A stretch of 64,000 nucleotides of DNA from NCBI RefSeq assembly GCF_027409185.1, contig NC_084462.1, forward strand, positions 30,479,577 through 30,543,576, given 5' to 3'. Each line of letters begins with the position of its first letter. Position 1 is the stretch's first letter. Below are positions 11,051 through 22,022 of this stretch, piece by piece. Below the pieces are notes generated by a model. That model worked only from the letters and a program-made list of their open reading frames with translations. It ran no database searches and was not told the origin of the DNA. Made by a program: the position numbers and the translations under genes. Source of the stretch: Cynocephalus volans (taxonomy: Eukaryota; Chordata; Mammalia; Dermoptera; Cynocephalidae).

Positions 11051-11974
11051 GGGCCACTAACCCCGACCCTTGACTTTCTCCTGTGACCTCTCAAGCCGGG
11101 ATTACAAATCACAAACAATTAATCCTTAGAGGTGGTTGTCAACTTACATATCCTCTGGCCCAGTGCTCTCATTTTAAGGGCCAGGAAAGGAGTTACAATG
11201 AGAGGAAGGAACTCTCCCAGGGTGCACTGACAATCTTTGCCTATTACACTGTATTATGCAATTAAAACCCCACACACAGAGTCTCCACTAAGAGCTCACC
11301 ATGTGAAATAGACTCGGTGACAGGAGGGGGTGAGCATGAACTGAGGCACCTACTCCTGGAACCCCTCTTGAATGCAAGCCTGAAGAAGGAAATCATCATT
11401 TGCAGAAATAGATAGCACTAAGACTTAATGAGGAAGAATAAACACCTTTCAGATGAAAGCCTAACACTGAGCGTGAGTCATCCCAAGCCAAATGTGCCAA
11501 GCCCCGGAATGTGGTAACAGCACTTAACATCCTAATATCCCTAACCAGCCGTAAGACAATTTGCCTTAGTGACGATCAAGAACAAATGGCCAAACACAGC
11601 ATGTAACCTCTAATCTCAACATAGTAGAGGGCCACTTTACCTTTTTTTGTTTGTTTGCATGTTTATTTCAGCAGCAGGAAAAGGGGTTCTTTGTGCAGTG
11701 TGAGGGTTTGAGGACACAAGGAGCTTATACTAATTAGATAGAGACAGTGGGGGTCTGATCAAATACTAACTTTGGATCGATATGGAGCAAGGTTTAAATG
11801 ACAGACAGCCCACTCACTTAGCAATTGTGAATCAGAGCTGATTTCCTACCTCTATAAGCTTCTCTAAATTGCCTAGCACACTACCAGGCACAAGGTACAT
11901 TTGTGGGCTCCCTTTCTACCTGCTATATCCCTGAGGGAGAGTGTTTGCAAAAGGAGCCACCATAATTCCCCTTT
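11051..11974. other. Unassigned DNA
   Basis: No gene or clear repeat. 'attttaagggccaggaaagg...' (about 11171-11230) has a faint antisense MIR look. Open frames are random and short. Confidence 0.35.
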
Positions 11975-12390
11975 CTGAATCTAGGTCCCTTTCCACACTG
12001 ACTCTGGGTTTGCCAGCTGACATCTTTTGACAAATGGCACATAGCAAGTGTGACACAAGCAGAAACCTGAAGGGTGTCTGTGCATTGAAATGTTTCCCTC
12101 CTGTGCAGCTCTCGGGAATCCTTCAACCACTACCGTGTGAGTGAGCCTGGCTGGCCTGTTGGATGATGTGAGAGACACAAGACCCAGTCATCATACTGCC
12201 CCAGCTAACAGGCAGCCACCATCCAGCATGTGAGATGGCCATCCTAGATCATCCGGCCTCAGGTGGGACAGCCCACTCGAAGAACCATCCAGCCAAACCA
12301 CAGAATCATGACAAATAACAAATATTTGTTGTTTTAAGGCCCCTAAGTTTGGGGTGGTTTGTTATGCAGCAAAAACTAATGAAAATATTC
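11975..12390 (+). mobile_element. MLT1-type MaLR LTR (sense)
   Basis: 'aaccactaccgtgtgagtgagcctggctggcctgttggatgatg', 'aaaccacagaatcatgacaaataac', then 'ttgttgttttaaggcccctaagtttggggtggtttgttatgcagcaaaaact' are the standard 3' half of an MLT1 LTR. The 5' end is too diverged to place. Confidence 0.7.
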
Positions 12391-12599
12391 CTTAAATGTT
12401 AGGAATTCCTGGTTTATGGCCTCAGGTCTGTCCTTACTCAACATGGAAGGTCAATACAGTAACATCACAATGTTGTCTCTCAAAGCTACAGCCCAGAGAG
12501 ATCTCTTAACTACCAGAGAATTTCGTCATGTATCTCTTAGATATCTCCAAATGCCAGCACTAAACTCCTCATATTCCCCGCAAAACAAAACACGAATTT

Positions 12600-13345
12600 T
12601 CTTCTTGTTCCTCTGTTCCCAAAATGTGATCCATGAAGATTGTTCTCAACTCTTCCTTCTTCTTTATACTATATGTCCAATCAGCCACCAGGCCGCATCA
12701 ACTCGACCTCTTAAATGCCTCTTCAGTGTTCCTTCTCTCCTCCTTATCCCCACTATTTCTATCCCATGGAAATCTCTTACACTATCTTACCAAAACTATT
12801 GCAATAGCCCCTAACCAATCTCCTGCCTTCAGAATGCTCCCCTCCAACGCAGCTTCTGCCTGAGCCAGCTACTTCCCTGCTGCGATCTCTTTAACACCAC
12901 CCTCTGTCTATGTGATGACACGCAAATGCCTTAACATATGACCGAAGTGCTTTCCCATTTTCCGTCTTCTATCATGCCCCTTCCACACTTAGAGTTCCCC
13001 CAGCACACCAGGCTGCTTCGTGCCCCGGGGCCTTCGAACATACTGTTTGCAAAGACATGGACTATCTGTCCTCTTTGTTCCATTACTGTGTTTCTACTCA
13101 CCATAGGACTCAACCCAGAAGTCACATCCTATATATAAAGAACCCTCCCACCCCTTCCCCAGAAGAACCCCTTCCTCCCCGCCATCACTGTGCCTTGTAT
13201 TCCTTGAATTTTGTAGTGATCGCACTACATTACAGTGGTCTATTAATAGTTCTCCCTCTCCTACCACCCCAAAATCTTCCTACAACTTTCCTTATTGCAC
13301 CATCCGGAAGAGTACCTAGTGTATAATAAGCATTCACAAAAAGAG
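12600..13345 (+). repeat. L2 LINE 3' region (sense)
   Basis: Pyrimidine-rich L2 ORF2/3' UTR text in order: '...ccaaaactattgcaatagcccctaaccaatctcctgcc', 'tcgtgccccggggccttcg', 'cagaagtcacatcc', 'cctccccgccatcactgtgc', ending near 'agagtacctagtgtataataagcattcac'. The several open frames here are remnants or chance. Confidence 0.75.
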
Positions 13346-13985
13346 TCTGCCTAATGAGTGAAATCTTCGCACTCTTTCCTTTTCCCTTATAAAAAGGAAG
13401 CTTCATGGGTCTGTCATTAATAACTTCTTGATGCAAGTAAGTGTATTTTACAGAATTTTGAACAAAACTGCTAACACAAAATGTATACGATCTTCAGATT
13501 TCAGATTTCTGTCTGGGATGTATCCTTTTTGATTTTAGTAGCCCCTGGTGAATTGGGACAGCCTGGTTCTGTAAAGCAATTTGCATCTTCAACTCTAAGG
13601 GGAAGTTCTAAGAATAAAGAGTTGGATGACTCCCATAGAAAAATCTTGCATCCTGATAAATGTTCTGGTAAAAGAGAGGAGTAAGAGATATGAAGACAAT
13701 CAGGGATTCCAAGTTTAGGAAATACTATAAAACTGTGGAAGCACCACATAAAACGTCCCACATACCTCCTCCAGTGGGTGATGTACTGGAGAGACGAGTG
13801 CATCATCAGAGACTGAAGTCCAAGTCTCTGCTGTAATGCAGCTCTATGACCAGCAAGTCTCATAATTTCTCTTCCCACATCATTAGAAGGAGGGAGTTAG
13901 GCCAAATTATTTCAAAGTCCTATTAAATTTTATAATTCTGTGGGTGTGAGTCTATGACAATTATTTCTATATCTGCCTGTGCAGT
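13346..13985. other. Unassigned DNA
   Basis: AT-rich to mixed. A 125-codon minus-strand open frame (13501-13878) has no recognisable domain and is overlapped by a plus-strand frame, so I do not call it a gene. Confidence 0.4.
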
Positions 13986-14115
13986 AACATCACATGGGAA
14001 GCTTTATAAGGTCAGGCTTCCTTCCCAGAGATTGTGACTCCACCGATTTGAAGAAAAGTCTGGGAATTTTATAGTTCTAGAAAGCCCCAAAAGGTGGTCT
14101 GATGCAAGGCCCATT
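13986..14115 (+). repeat. MER5A-like hAT element fragment
   Basis: 'cagtaacatcacatgggaagcttt', 'gtcaggcttccttcccagagattgtgactccaccga' resembles the MER5A block 'agcatcacctgggagcttgt...ggccccaccccagacctactga'. Degraded. Confidence 0.4.
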
Positions 14116-14447
14116 GGGAGCTTAGCCACACAGGAATTTTATCTGCTGTCTGTTTTCAGCTGCACCTACCACCTACAGAGTAATATTTTTCAATGGGAAT
14201 ATATCTCCAATTTCATAATAATGGTTAAAGGAAATATAGGATTCACGTACATAAAGTCACCTTAAGGGCACTTTACTGGAACAGATCTATTGCTCAAATA
14301 TGGAAATGACCAAGATAGCCTTGTATTTCAATATCTGTATTATCACCATTTTAAGCAGGTAATTGGTATGATCTTGAGCAAAATACTTTGCATATAAACC
14401 CGTCATAGTTTTTTAAATGAAAATCAGTTTAAAAAATAATTATTTCA

Positions 14448-15986
14448 GGCTTTTCAAGATGGCGGCGGCTGCGGCGGCTGGCGCGGAGTAGCTGAGGTGG
14501 AAAAGGCGGCCACTGGGACTCAGGCAGCCGGAAAACTTGTGGACCTTCCTCTCGCCATCTCTTAAGGGAGGACTGCTGCTGCTGACCGGTCGTGGGGGGT
14601 GACCGCCACTTTGCCCCCGGCAGGAGAGGCTGCCTCATTTACAGACAACAGCTTTAAAGTGTGGAGCAGGAAAAGAACTGTTTCTTAGCTGCAAAAGTGA
14701 GTCTCGAAAAAGGGAACACGGCGCCAGGGCTGCTGTGGATGCAGCCAGGATCCCGGAGGCCGGGGCCGCGCTGAAGGCGGCCAGCTGCCCTATTCAGGAT
14801 TCGAGGTTTCAGGCCGGCATTAAAGAAGATTCCTGGGAGCGCCCGAGCAGCGCCGCGACTGAACAGCCCGAGGCGGCAGCGGCCGAGAACTGGGAAAGGC
14901 GGCAAACCAGAGACAGAGAGCGAGCACCCGACCTGGCACAGCACTGTGAGTGATCCCTGGCACAGCTCTGTTCGGGGGTGGATGCCCACGCGGCTCCCCT
15001 GCACCACCAGCCCACTCACCGCCGGTGCTGCCTCCATTTTCCCAGGTGCGGGCAGCTCCGCCCTGCTCGGCCATCACTGAGCCCTCCCACTTGCTGGCCT
15101 GGCGCCAGGCTTTCTGGAGCCTGCGGACCGGCCTTGGCTCCCACTCCCTCTGCGGTTCTCTGGCGGGGCTGGTGGCGGAGGGCGTCCCAGGCCAGTTTCG
15201 GGAGGGCAAGGAAGTACGGGCGGGCCGACTGTCACTCCACCGTACCCTGGACTCCGGCCCCAGGTAAACTCCCTGTTACTGGGAGGCAGATACCATCTGT
15301 GCGGCCACCAGTTTGGAAAAAAGCCTAACGAATTTCTGGTTGGGAATAGTGTGGTAGGAGAGTTCCCAGGTCCGCTTGAACCTGCCGGAGACCAGGCTGC
15401 AGGTGGGCGCTAGACTCGGTTTATACTGGGGGGATACAAAGGTGAACAAGACCCGAGAAAGATCTACATAGTGCCACAAAGGCACCCAGAGAGACCGGTC
15501 GTCTGTGCCCAGCAGAAACCTGATAGACTTCCTGGGCGAGGCGGTACCGAGCAGGGTCTTGAAGGCCCAGCTGTTAGACGAGGGGTGCAGAAGACACACC
15601 CCAGCCCAGCACAGTGCGCACAGAGTGGGGAGACGTGCGGCCAGGGAGGCGGAGACTCGACAAAAACCACACACCCGGTGGGGTCGCTACTGCACGATCT
15701 AACAGCCTGGGCCAGAGCACACGGAACAGGGAGAAGCCCTGCACAGGAAGTGAAAGCTCAACAGAGATCACACACCCTGTGGTACGTGACCCACCAGCCC
15801 AGCAGAGTCCAAGCTGACCAGAAAGGTGGCTCCCCGGAGAAGCCCAAGACCCGAGGCAACCACACACACAAGGCACTAGAGGCCAACTGAGCAGTCACGG
15901 AGGGAGCCATACGAAATTGGCAACCACAGCAACATCCTAGTTAGTCATTAGTCTCAAACCGGTGAACTGTGAAACCCCCGGCCACA
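14448..15986 (+). promoter_or_regulatory. LINE-1 5' UTR / internal promoter
   Basis: About 1.54 kb, GC- and CpG-rich, the only CpG-dense stretch in the window, ending at the ORF1 start. In known L1 elements this region carries the RNA polymerase II promoter, and here it begins with 'ggcttttcaagatggcgg', holding a YY1-type site. Several open frames cross it on both strands (for example minus 14654-15037 and 14820-15209, plus 15471-15890). None resembles a protein I know, and GC-rich sequence keeps frames open by chance. Confidence 0.85.
14455..14466 (+). promoter_or_regulatory. Predicted YY1-type site at the L1 5' end
   Basis: 'caagatggcggc' lies 7 nt inside the element. In human L1 a YY1 site with the core 'aagatggc' close to position +13 sets the transcription start. 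Equivalent use here is inferred from sequence and position. Confidence 0.65.
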
Positions 15987-16967
15987 ATGAATAAACACCA
16001 AAAAAAAGATACCAGAAATACAAAAAATCAAGAAAGTACACCACCAAAAGTTAATAAATCTCAAACTCTAGATCCTATAGAACAAGAAGCCCTTGAAATG
16101 ACTGACAAGGAATTTCGAGTGATAATTCTAAAGAAACTGAATGAGATACAAGAAAACTCAGCTAGACATCATGATGAAATGAGGAAAAGTATACAGGATC
16201 TGAAAGAGGAAATGTACAAGGAAATCAATGTCCTGAAAAAAAATGTAGCAGAACTTGCTGAACTGAAGAAGTTATTCAACGAAATAAAAAACACAACGGA
16301 GAGTTTAACCAGCAGGCTTGTCGAAGTTGAAGAGAGAACCTCTGAACTTGAAGATGGGCTGTTTGAAATAACACAAGCAGACAAAAAGAAAGAAAGAAGA
16401 ATCAAGGACATGGAAGAAAATCTGAGAGAGATATCAGACAACCTCAAGCGTTCAAATATCCGAGTCATGGGTATTCCAGAAGGGGAGGAAAATGGAGATT
16501 CCATTGAAAACATATTCAACAAAATAGTGGCAGAAAACTTCCCAGGTATAGGAAAAATCACAGATCTTCAGATCCAGGAAGCTCAACGATCTCCAAACGT
16601 ATTCAACCCAAAAAGGCCTTCTCCAAGACATGTCATAGTCAAATTGCCAAAACTCAGAGACAAAGAGAGAATCTTAAAAGCTGCAAGAGAGAAGCGTCAA
16701 ATCACCTATAAGGGAGCCCCAATCAGGTTAACATCAGACTTTTCATCACAAACCCTAAAAGCTAGAAAGGAATGGGATGATATTTTCAAAATACTAAAAG
16801 ACAAAGATTGCCAGCCAAGAATACTCTACCCTGCAAGGCTATCCTTCCGAAATGAGGGGCAAATAGTATATTTCTCAGACAAACAAAAACTGCGGGAGTT
16901 CACTACCACACGACCACCCTTACAAGAAATCCTCAAGGGAGTACTGGGTTTGGTTCCTGAAAAATAA
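15987..16967 (+). CDS. LINE-1 ORF1 protein (ORF1p), intact
   Basis: ORF1p is the trimeric RNA-binding and nucleic-acid chaperone protein that packages L1 RNA in the cytoplasm. The frame is 326 codons with no lesion; human ORF1p is 338. I chose the ATG at 15987 (protein MNKHQKKDTR...) rather than the in-frame GTG 18 nt upstream, because the ATG has a good context (gccacaATGa). Visible parts: a charged N-terminus, a long coiled coil at about residues 45-153 rich in E, K and L heptads, an RRM domain at about 157-252 (NIRVMGIPEGEE at its start, HVIVKLPKLRDKER later), and a C-terminal domain at about 253-320 containing YPARLSFRNEGQIVYFSD. All domains look uninterrupted. ORF2 follows after 187 nt. 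In known L1s, ORF2 is translated by an unconventional reinitiation from the same RNA. Confidence 0.97.
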   Translation: MNKHQKKDTRNTKNQESTPPKVNKSQTLDPIEQEALEMTDKEFRVIILKKLNEIQENSARHHDEMRKSIQDLKEEMYKEINVLKKNVAELAELKKLFNEIKNTTESLTSRLVEVEERTSELEDGLFEITQADKKKERRIKDMEENLREISDNLKRSNIRVMGIPEGEENGDSIENIFNKIVAENFPGIGKITDLQIQEAQRSPNVFNPKRPSPRHVIVKLPKLRDKERILKAAREKRQITYKGAPIRLTSDFSSQTLKARKEWDDIFKILKDKDCQPRILYPARLSFRNEGQIVYFSDKQKLREFTTTRPPLQEILKGVLGLVPEK

Positions 16968-17154
16968 CTACCACTGCCATAAAAACCCAAGAAAAATCTA
17001 AACCTGCTAGTATAATAAAAATGGCATTCATGAAGAGAAAACAAGCTAACAAAAACACTATCTACAACCTAAGGAACCAACAAACACAGAAAACAAACAG
17101 TAAATCAGAAAGCAAGGAACAAAAGACACTTAAGACAACCAAACAACCAATAAA
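16968..17154 (+). other. L1 inter-ORF spacer
   Basis: 187 nt of A-rich sequence between the ORF1 stop and the ORF2 start, with stops in all plus frames, as in other L1 elements. In known L1s this region contributes to ORF2 translation. Confidence 0.8.
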
Positions 17155-20100
17155 ATGCTAGGAATAAATCAACACCTTTCAATAACAACTCTTAATGTAA
17201 AAGGCTTAAATTCCCCAATTAAAAGACACAGACTGGCTGACTGGATCAAAAAGCAGGACCCAACTATATGCTGTCTACAAGAGACCCACCTCACCCATAA
17301 AGATTCACACAGACTAAGAGTGAAAGGATGGAAAAAGATTTACCATGCAAACAGAAAAGAAAAATGAGCTGGAGTAGCTATTCTTATATCTGACAAAATA
17401 GACTTTAAACTAAAAACCATAAAAAGAGACAATGAGGGACACTACTTAATGATAAAAGGACTGATCCATCAAGAAGACATAACAATCATAAATATGTATG
17501 CACCCAATGTTGGAGCAGCCAGATTTATAAAACAAACTCTATTAGACCTAAAGAAGGAAATAGACACTAATACCATAATAGCAGGGGACCTGAACACCCC
17601 ACTGTCAATATTAGACAGATCATCTAGGCAAAGAATCAGTAGAGAAACACAAGATCTAAACAAGACTCTAGACCAATTGGAATTGGCAGATATCTACAGA
17701 ACATTCCACCCAACAACCTCAGAATATTCATTCTTCTCATCAGCACATGGATCATTCTCCAGGATAGATCACATATTAGGTCACAAATCAAGTCTCAGTA
17801 AATTCAAAAAAATTGGAATTATCCCATGTATCTTCTCAGACCACAATGGATTAAAACTAGAAATTAATAACAAACGAACCTCTGGAAACTATACAAACAC
17901 ATGGAAGTTAAACAGCATTCTACTTAATGACATATGGGTCCAAGAAGAAATCAAGCAGGAAATCAAAAAATTTATTGAAACTAATGAAAACAATGATACA
18001 TCATACCAAAACCTGTGGGATACTGCAAAAGCAGTATTGAGGGGAAAATTTATTGCATTAAACGCTCACTTCAGAAGAATAGAAAGATGGCAAGTGAACA
18101 ACCTAACACTTCACCTTAAAGAACTAGAAAAACAAGAACAATCCAAACCTAAAGTTAGCAGACGGAAAGAAATCATTAAGATCAGAGCAGAACTGAATGA
18201 AATTGAAAACCAAAAAACAATTCAAAAGATCAACGAATCAAAAAGTTGGTTTTTTGAAAAGATAAATAAAATTGACAAACCATTAGCATGGCTAACAAAA
18301 AAAAGAAGAGAGAAGACTCAAATAACAAAAATTAGAAATGAAAAAGGCGATATTACAACTGATTCATCTGAAATACAAGGAATCATTCGAGACTACTATA
18401 AACAACTATACGCCAACAAATTTGAAAATCTGGAGGAAATGGATAAATTTCTGGACACACACAAGCTCCCAAAACTGAACCGTGAAGACGTAGAAAATTT
18501 GAACAGACCAATAACAATAAAGGAGATTGAAGCTGTTATCAGAAGGCTCCCAACAAAGAAAAGCCCAGGACCAGATGGATTTACAGCAGAATTTTACCAA
18601 ACATTCAAAGAGGAATTGACACCGATTCTTTACAAACTATTCCAAAAGATTGAAACGGACGCAAATCTCCCAAACTCATTCTATGAAGCAAACATCATCC
18701 TGATACCAAAACCAGGTAAAGATATAACCAAAAAAGAAAACTACAGGCCAATATCCCTGATGAATATAGATGCAAAAATCCTCACTAAATTACTAGCAAA
18801 CAGAATACAGCAACACATACGAAAAATTATTCATCACGATCAAGTGGGATTCATCCCAGGGATGCAAGGTTGGTTCAACATACGCAAATCAATAAATGTG
18901 ATACACCATATTAATAAACTCAAACACAAGGACCATATGATCATCTCTTTAGATGCTGAAAAAGCATTTGATAAAGTTCAGCACTCATTCATGACAAAGA
19001 CCCTCTATAAGTTAGGTATAGAGGGAAAGTATCTCAACATAATTAAAGCCATATATGCCAAACCCACAGCCAATATCATCCTGAATGGGGAAAAGCTGAA
19101 AGCTTTTCCTTTAAGAACAGGAACTAGACAAGGATGCCCACTCTCACCACTCCTATTCAACATAGTGTTGGAAGTACTAGCCAGAGCAATCAGAGAAGAG
19201 AAGGAAATAAAGGGCATCCAGATTGGAAAAGATGAAGTCAAACTGTCCCTGTTTGCAGATGACATGATCCTATATATCGAACAGCCTAAAACCTCTACAA
19301 AAACACTGTTGGAATTGATAAATGATTTCAGCACAGTAGCAGGATACAAAATCAACACACAAAAATCAATAGCATTTCTTTTCTCCAATAGTGAACATGC
19401 AGAAAGAGAAATCAAGAAAGCCTGCCCATTTACAATAGCCACCAAAAAAATAAAATACTTAGGAATTGAGTTAACCAAGGAGGTGAAAAATCTCTATAAT
19501 GAGAACTACAAAACACTGCTGAGAGAAATTAGAGAGGATACAAGAAGATGGAAAGATATCCCATGCTCTTGGATTGGAAGAATCAACATAGTGAAAATGT
19601 CCATACTACCCAAAGTTATATACAAATTCAATGCAATCCCCATCAAAATTCCAAAGACATTTTTCTCAGAAATGGAAAGAACTATCCAGACATTTATATG
19701 GAACAATAAAAGACCACGCATAGCCAAAGCAATGCTGAGCAAAAAAAATAAAGCTGGAGGCATAACACTACCTGACTTTAAGCTATACTACAAAGCTATA
19801 ATAACCAAAACAGTATGGTACTGGCATAAAAACAGACACACTGACCAATGGAATAGAATAGAGAATCCAGAAATCAACCCACACACTTACTGTCAGCTGA
19901 TCTTTGACAAAGGCATCAAGCCTATTCAGTGGCGAAGGGACTGCCTCTTCAGCAAATGGTGCTGGGACAACTGGATATCCATATGCAGGAGAATGAAACT
20001 TGATCCATACCTCTCGCCGTATACTAAAATCAACTCAAAATGGATTAAGGATTTAAATATACACCCTGAAACAATAAAACTTCTTAAAGAAAACATAGGA

Positions 20101-20982
20101 GAAACACTTCAGGAAATAGGACTGGGTACAGACTTCATGAATACGACCCCAAAAGCACGGGCAACCAAAGGAAAAATAAACAAATGGGATTATATCAAAC
20201 TAAAAAGCTTCTGCACAGCAAAAGAAACAATTAAAAGAGTTAAAAGACAACCAACAGAGTGGGAGAAAATATTTGCAAAATATACATCTGACAAAGGATT
20301 AATATCCAGAATATATAAGGAACTCAAACAACTGTACAAGAAGAAAACAAGCAACCCAATTAAAAAATGGGCAAAAGAGCTAAGTAGGCATTTCTCTAAG
20401 GAAGATATACAAATGGCCAACAGACATATGAAAAAATGCTCAACATCACTCAGCATCCGGGAAATGCAAATCAAAACCACATTGAGATACCATCTAACCC
20501 CAGTTAGGATGGCTAAAATCCAAAAGACTATGAACGATAAATGCTGGTGAGGCTGCGGAGAAAAAGGAACTCTCATGCATTGTTGGTGGGACTGCAAAAT
20601 GGTGCAGCCTCTATGGAAAATGGTATGGAGGTTCCTCAAACAATTGCAGATAGATCTACCATACGACCCAGCTATCCCACTGTTGGGAATATACCCAGAA
20701 GAATGGAAATCATCAAGTCGAAGGTATACCTGTTTCCCAATGTTCATCGCAGCCCTCTTTACAATAGCCAAGAGTTGGAACCAGCCCAAATGCCCATCAT
20801 CGGATGAGTGGATACGGAAAATGTGGTACATCTACACAATGGAATACTACTCAGCTATAAAAACGAATGAAATACTGCCATTTGCAACAACATGGATGGA
20901 CCTTGAGAGAATTATATTAAGTGAAACAAGTCAGGCACAGAAAGAGAAATACCACATGTTCTCACTTATTGGTGGGAGCTAA
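17155..20982 (+). pseudogene. LINE-1 ORF2 (endonuclease/reverse transcriptase), two premature TGA codons
   Basis: ORF2p nicks target DNA and copies L1 RNA into the genome by target-primed reverse transcription. From ATG 17155 to the stop at 20980 the frame is 1275 codons, the same length as human ORF2p, with no frameshift. It is broken only by TGA at codon 71 (17365-17367) and codon 1132 (20548-20550). The catalytic residues sit at the human positions: endonuclease E43, Y115, D145, N147, D205 and H230, and reverse transcriptase FADD at 700-703. A Z-like region ([11 protein letters not shown]) and the C-terminal cysteine motif (C1130, C1134, H1142, C1143, C1147) are also present. Open segments are 17155-17364, 17368-20547 and 20551-20979. 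The first stop would remove all of the endonuclease beyond its first 70 residues; the second lies inside the cysteine motif. Each could be a single change from an arginine codon, though the ancestral codons need other copies to confirm. Confidence 0.96.
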
Positions 20983-21272
20983 AAATTAATATATAAAATT
21001 AATATATAAATTCACACACACACACACACACACGCACACAAACCGGGGGGGGGGAAGAAGATATAAGAACCACAATTATTTGAAGTTGATATGACAAGCA
21101 AACAGAAAGGACATTGTTGGGGGGGAGGGGGGGAGGGAGAAGGGAGGGAGGTTTTGGTGACGGGGAGCAATAATCAGCCACAATGTATATCGACAAAATA
21201 AAATTTAAAAAAAAAAAAAAAGAAAGAAAGAAATAGAAAAAAAAAAAAAAGAAAAAGAAAAAAAATAAAATA
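20983..21272 (+). other. L1 3' UTR with CA run, G-rich tract, poly(A) signal and tail
   Basis: After the ORF2 stop come a duplicated 'attaatatataaa' (20985-21010), a CA microsatellite (about 21014-21040), a run of nine or more G (about 21044), then a purine tract with several G runs (about 21116-21151). L1 3' UTRs commonly carry such G-rich tracts, which can form quadruplexes. The polyadenylation signal aataaa is at 21197-21202. An impure A-rich tail with GAAA units fills 21205-21272. Confidence 0.85.
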
Positions 21273-21289
21273 AAAAAATAATTATTTCA

Positions 21290-22022
21290 TGTATAGACAA
21301 TTACAGCCAACACTCAGGAACACACCTACATTATAGAGTACAAGTAAGATACGTATCTGTGACACAAACCAATAGCAGGATTATAATGTGTCATCTATAC
21401 ACACATAGGCAGCTTACCTCAAAGAAGTTGTATAGCACACCTGACTTGCCACCCTCAACATCTTCCTTACTAGTAGGACCTCCCCAAAAGCCCATACCCA
21501 GAGATGGCAGAGTAGAAAATGAGAAAGAGCCTGTACCTTGATGGCACTGTGAGCTTTGTTTTCCATTACCTGTAGCCAAAAATACATCCTAATCAATCAA
21601 TTTCTACTCAGGGCTCAGTATAATCTGCAGGAGGCAACTAGACATATTTGGGGTCAGAATTCCATGCCAGAGAGTAAGGAAATAGCTGTCACCAAAAAAG
21701 AGGCATTTCCAGAACTGCCTGAAGGACGGCCAAAGGATGGAAGGAAGGAGGTGAGTGTAGTAATAGCTTTTGTAGAGAAAGCTTGAAAGCGAAAAGAATA
21801 AACGGGCTTTAACTTTATCATCCGACACTCTAGTAGGAAAATCTTTACAATGGAAATATATAAGGATTTTTCCAAAAATCTAATTTAAAAAGTTGTAAGA
21901 GTCACCAAAACCTGCTTCCCACATTCAACCACTTTCATTGCTCTTATTCACTGCCCGTATTAAAGGCTCTGGCTGTGATCATGTGTCCCCCCAGCAGCTC
22001 CACCCCAGCAGTGCCACGTTTC
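21290..22022. other. Unassigned DNA
   Basis: Sequence 3' of the LINE-1. No recognisable gene or repeat. Open frames are up to 76 codons on both strands with no domain I recognise. Confidence 0.4.

Larger units (their letters stand above)
14431..21289 (+). mobile_element. Full-length LINE-1 retrotransposon with perfect 17-bp target duplication
   Basis: A 17-bp direct repeat, 'aaaaaataattatttca', flanks the element exactly (14431-14447 and 21273-21289). The left copy is preceded by TTT, which fits the TTTT/AA nick preference of the L1 endonuclease. Between the copies lie a GC-rich 5' UTR, ORF1, a 187-bp spacer, ORF2, a short 3' UTR with CA and G runs, a polyadenylation signal and an A-rich tail, in the standard L1 order. 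The body is about 6.8 kb, the usual full length for mammalian L1. The perfect target duplication, an intact ORF1 and an ORF2 with correct length and no frameshift all point to a recent insertion. Two in-frame TGA codons in ORF2 should make this copy incapable of autonomous movement. Confidence 0.97.

Noticed and set aside
15969-15986. Upstream GTG as start of L1 ORF1
   Set aside because: The in-frame ATG at 15987 has a good context and gives the usual ORF1p N-terminus and length. Non-ATG starts are rare in mammals.
17365-20550. TGA codons in ORF2 read as selenocysteine
   Set aside because: No reason in this family, no SECIS-like element noticed in the short 3' UTR, and related L1 proteins have ordinary residues at these sites.
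18406-20831. Minus-strand frames up to 213 codons across L1 ORF2
   Set aside because: Mirror frames of the real ORF2 coding sequence on the plus strand, created by its A-rich codon use.
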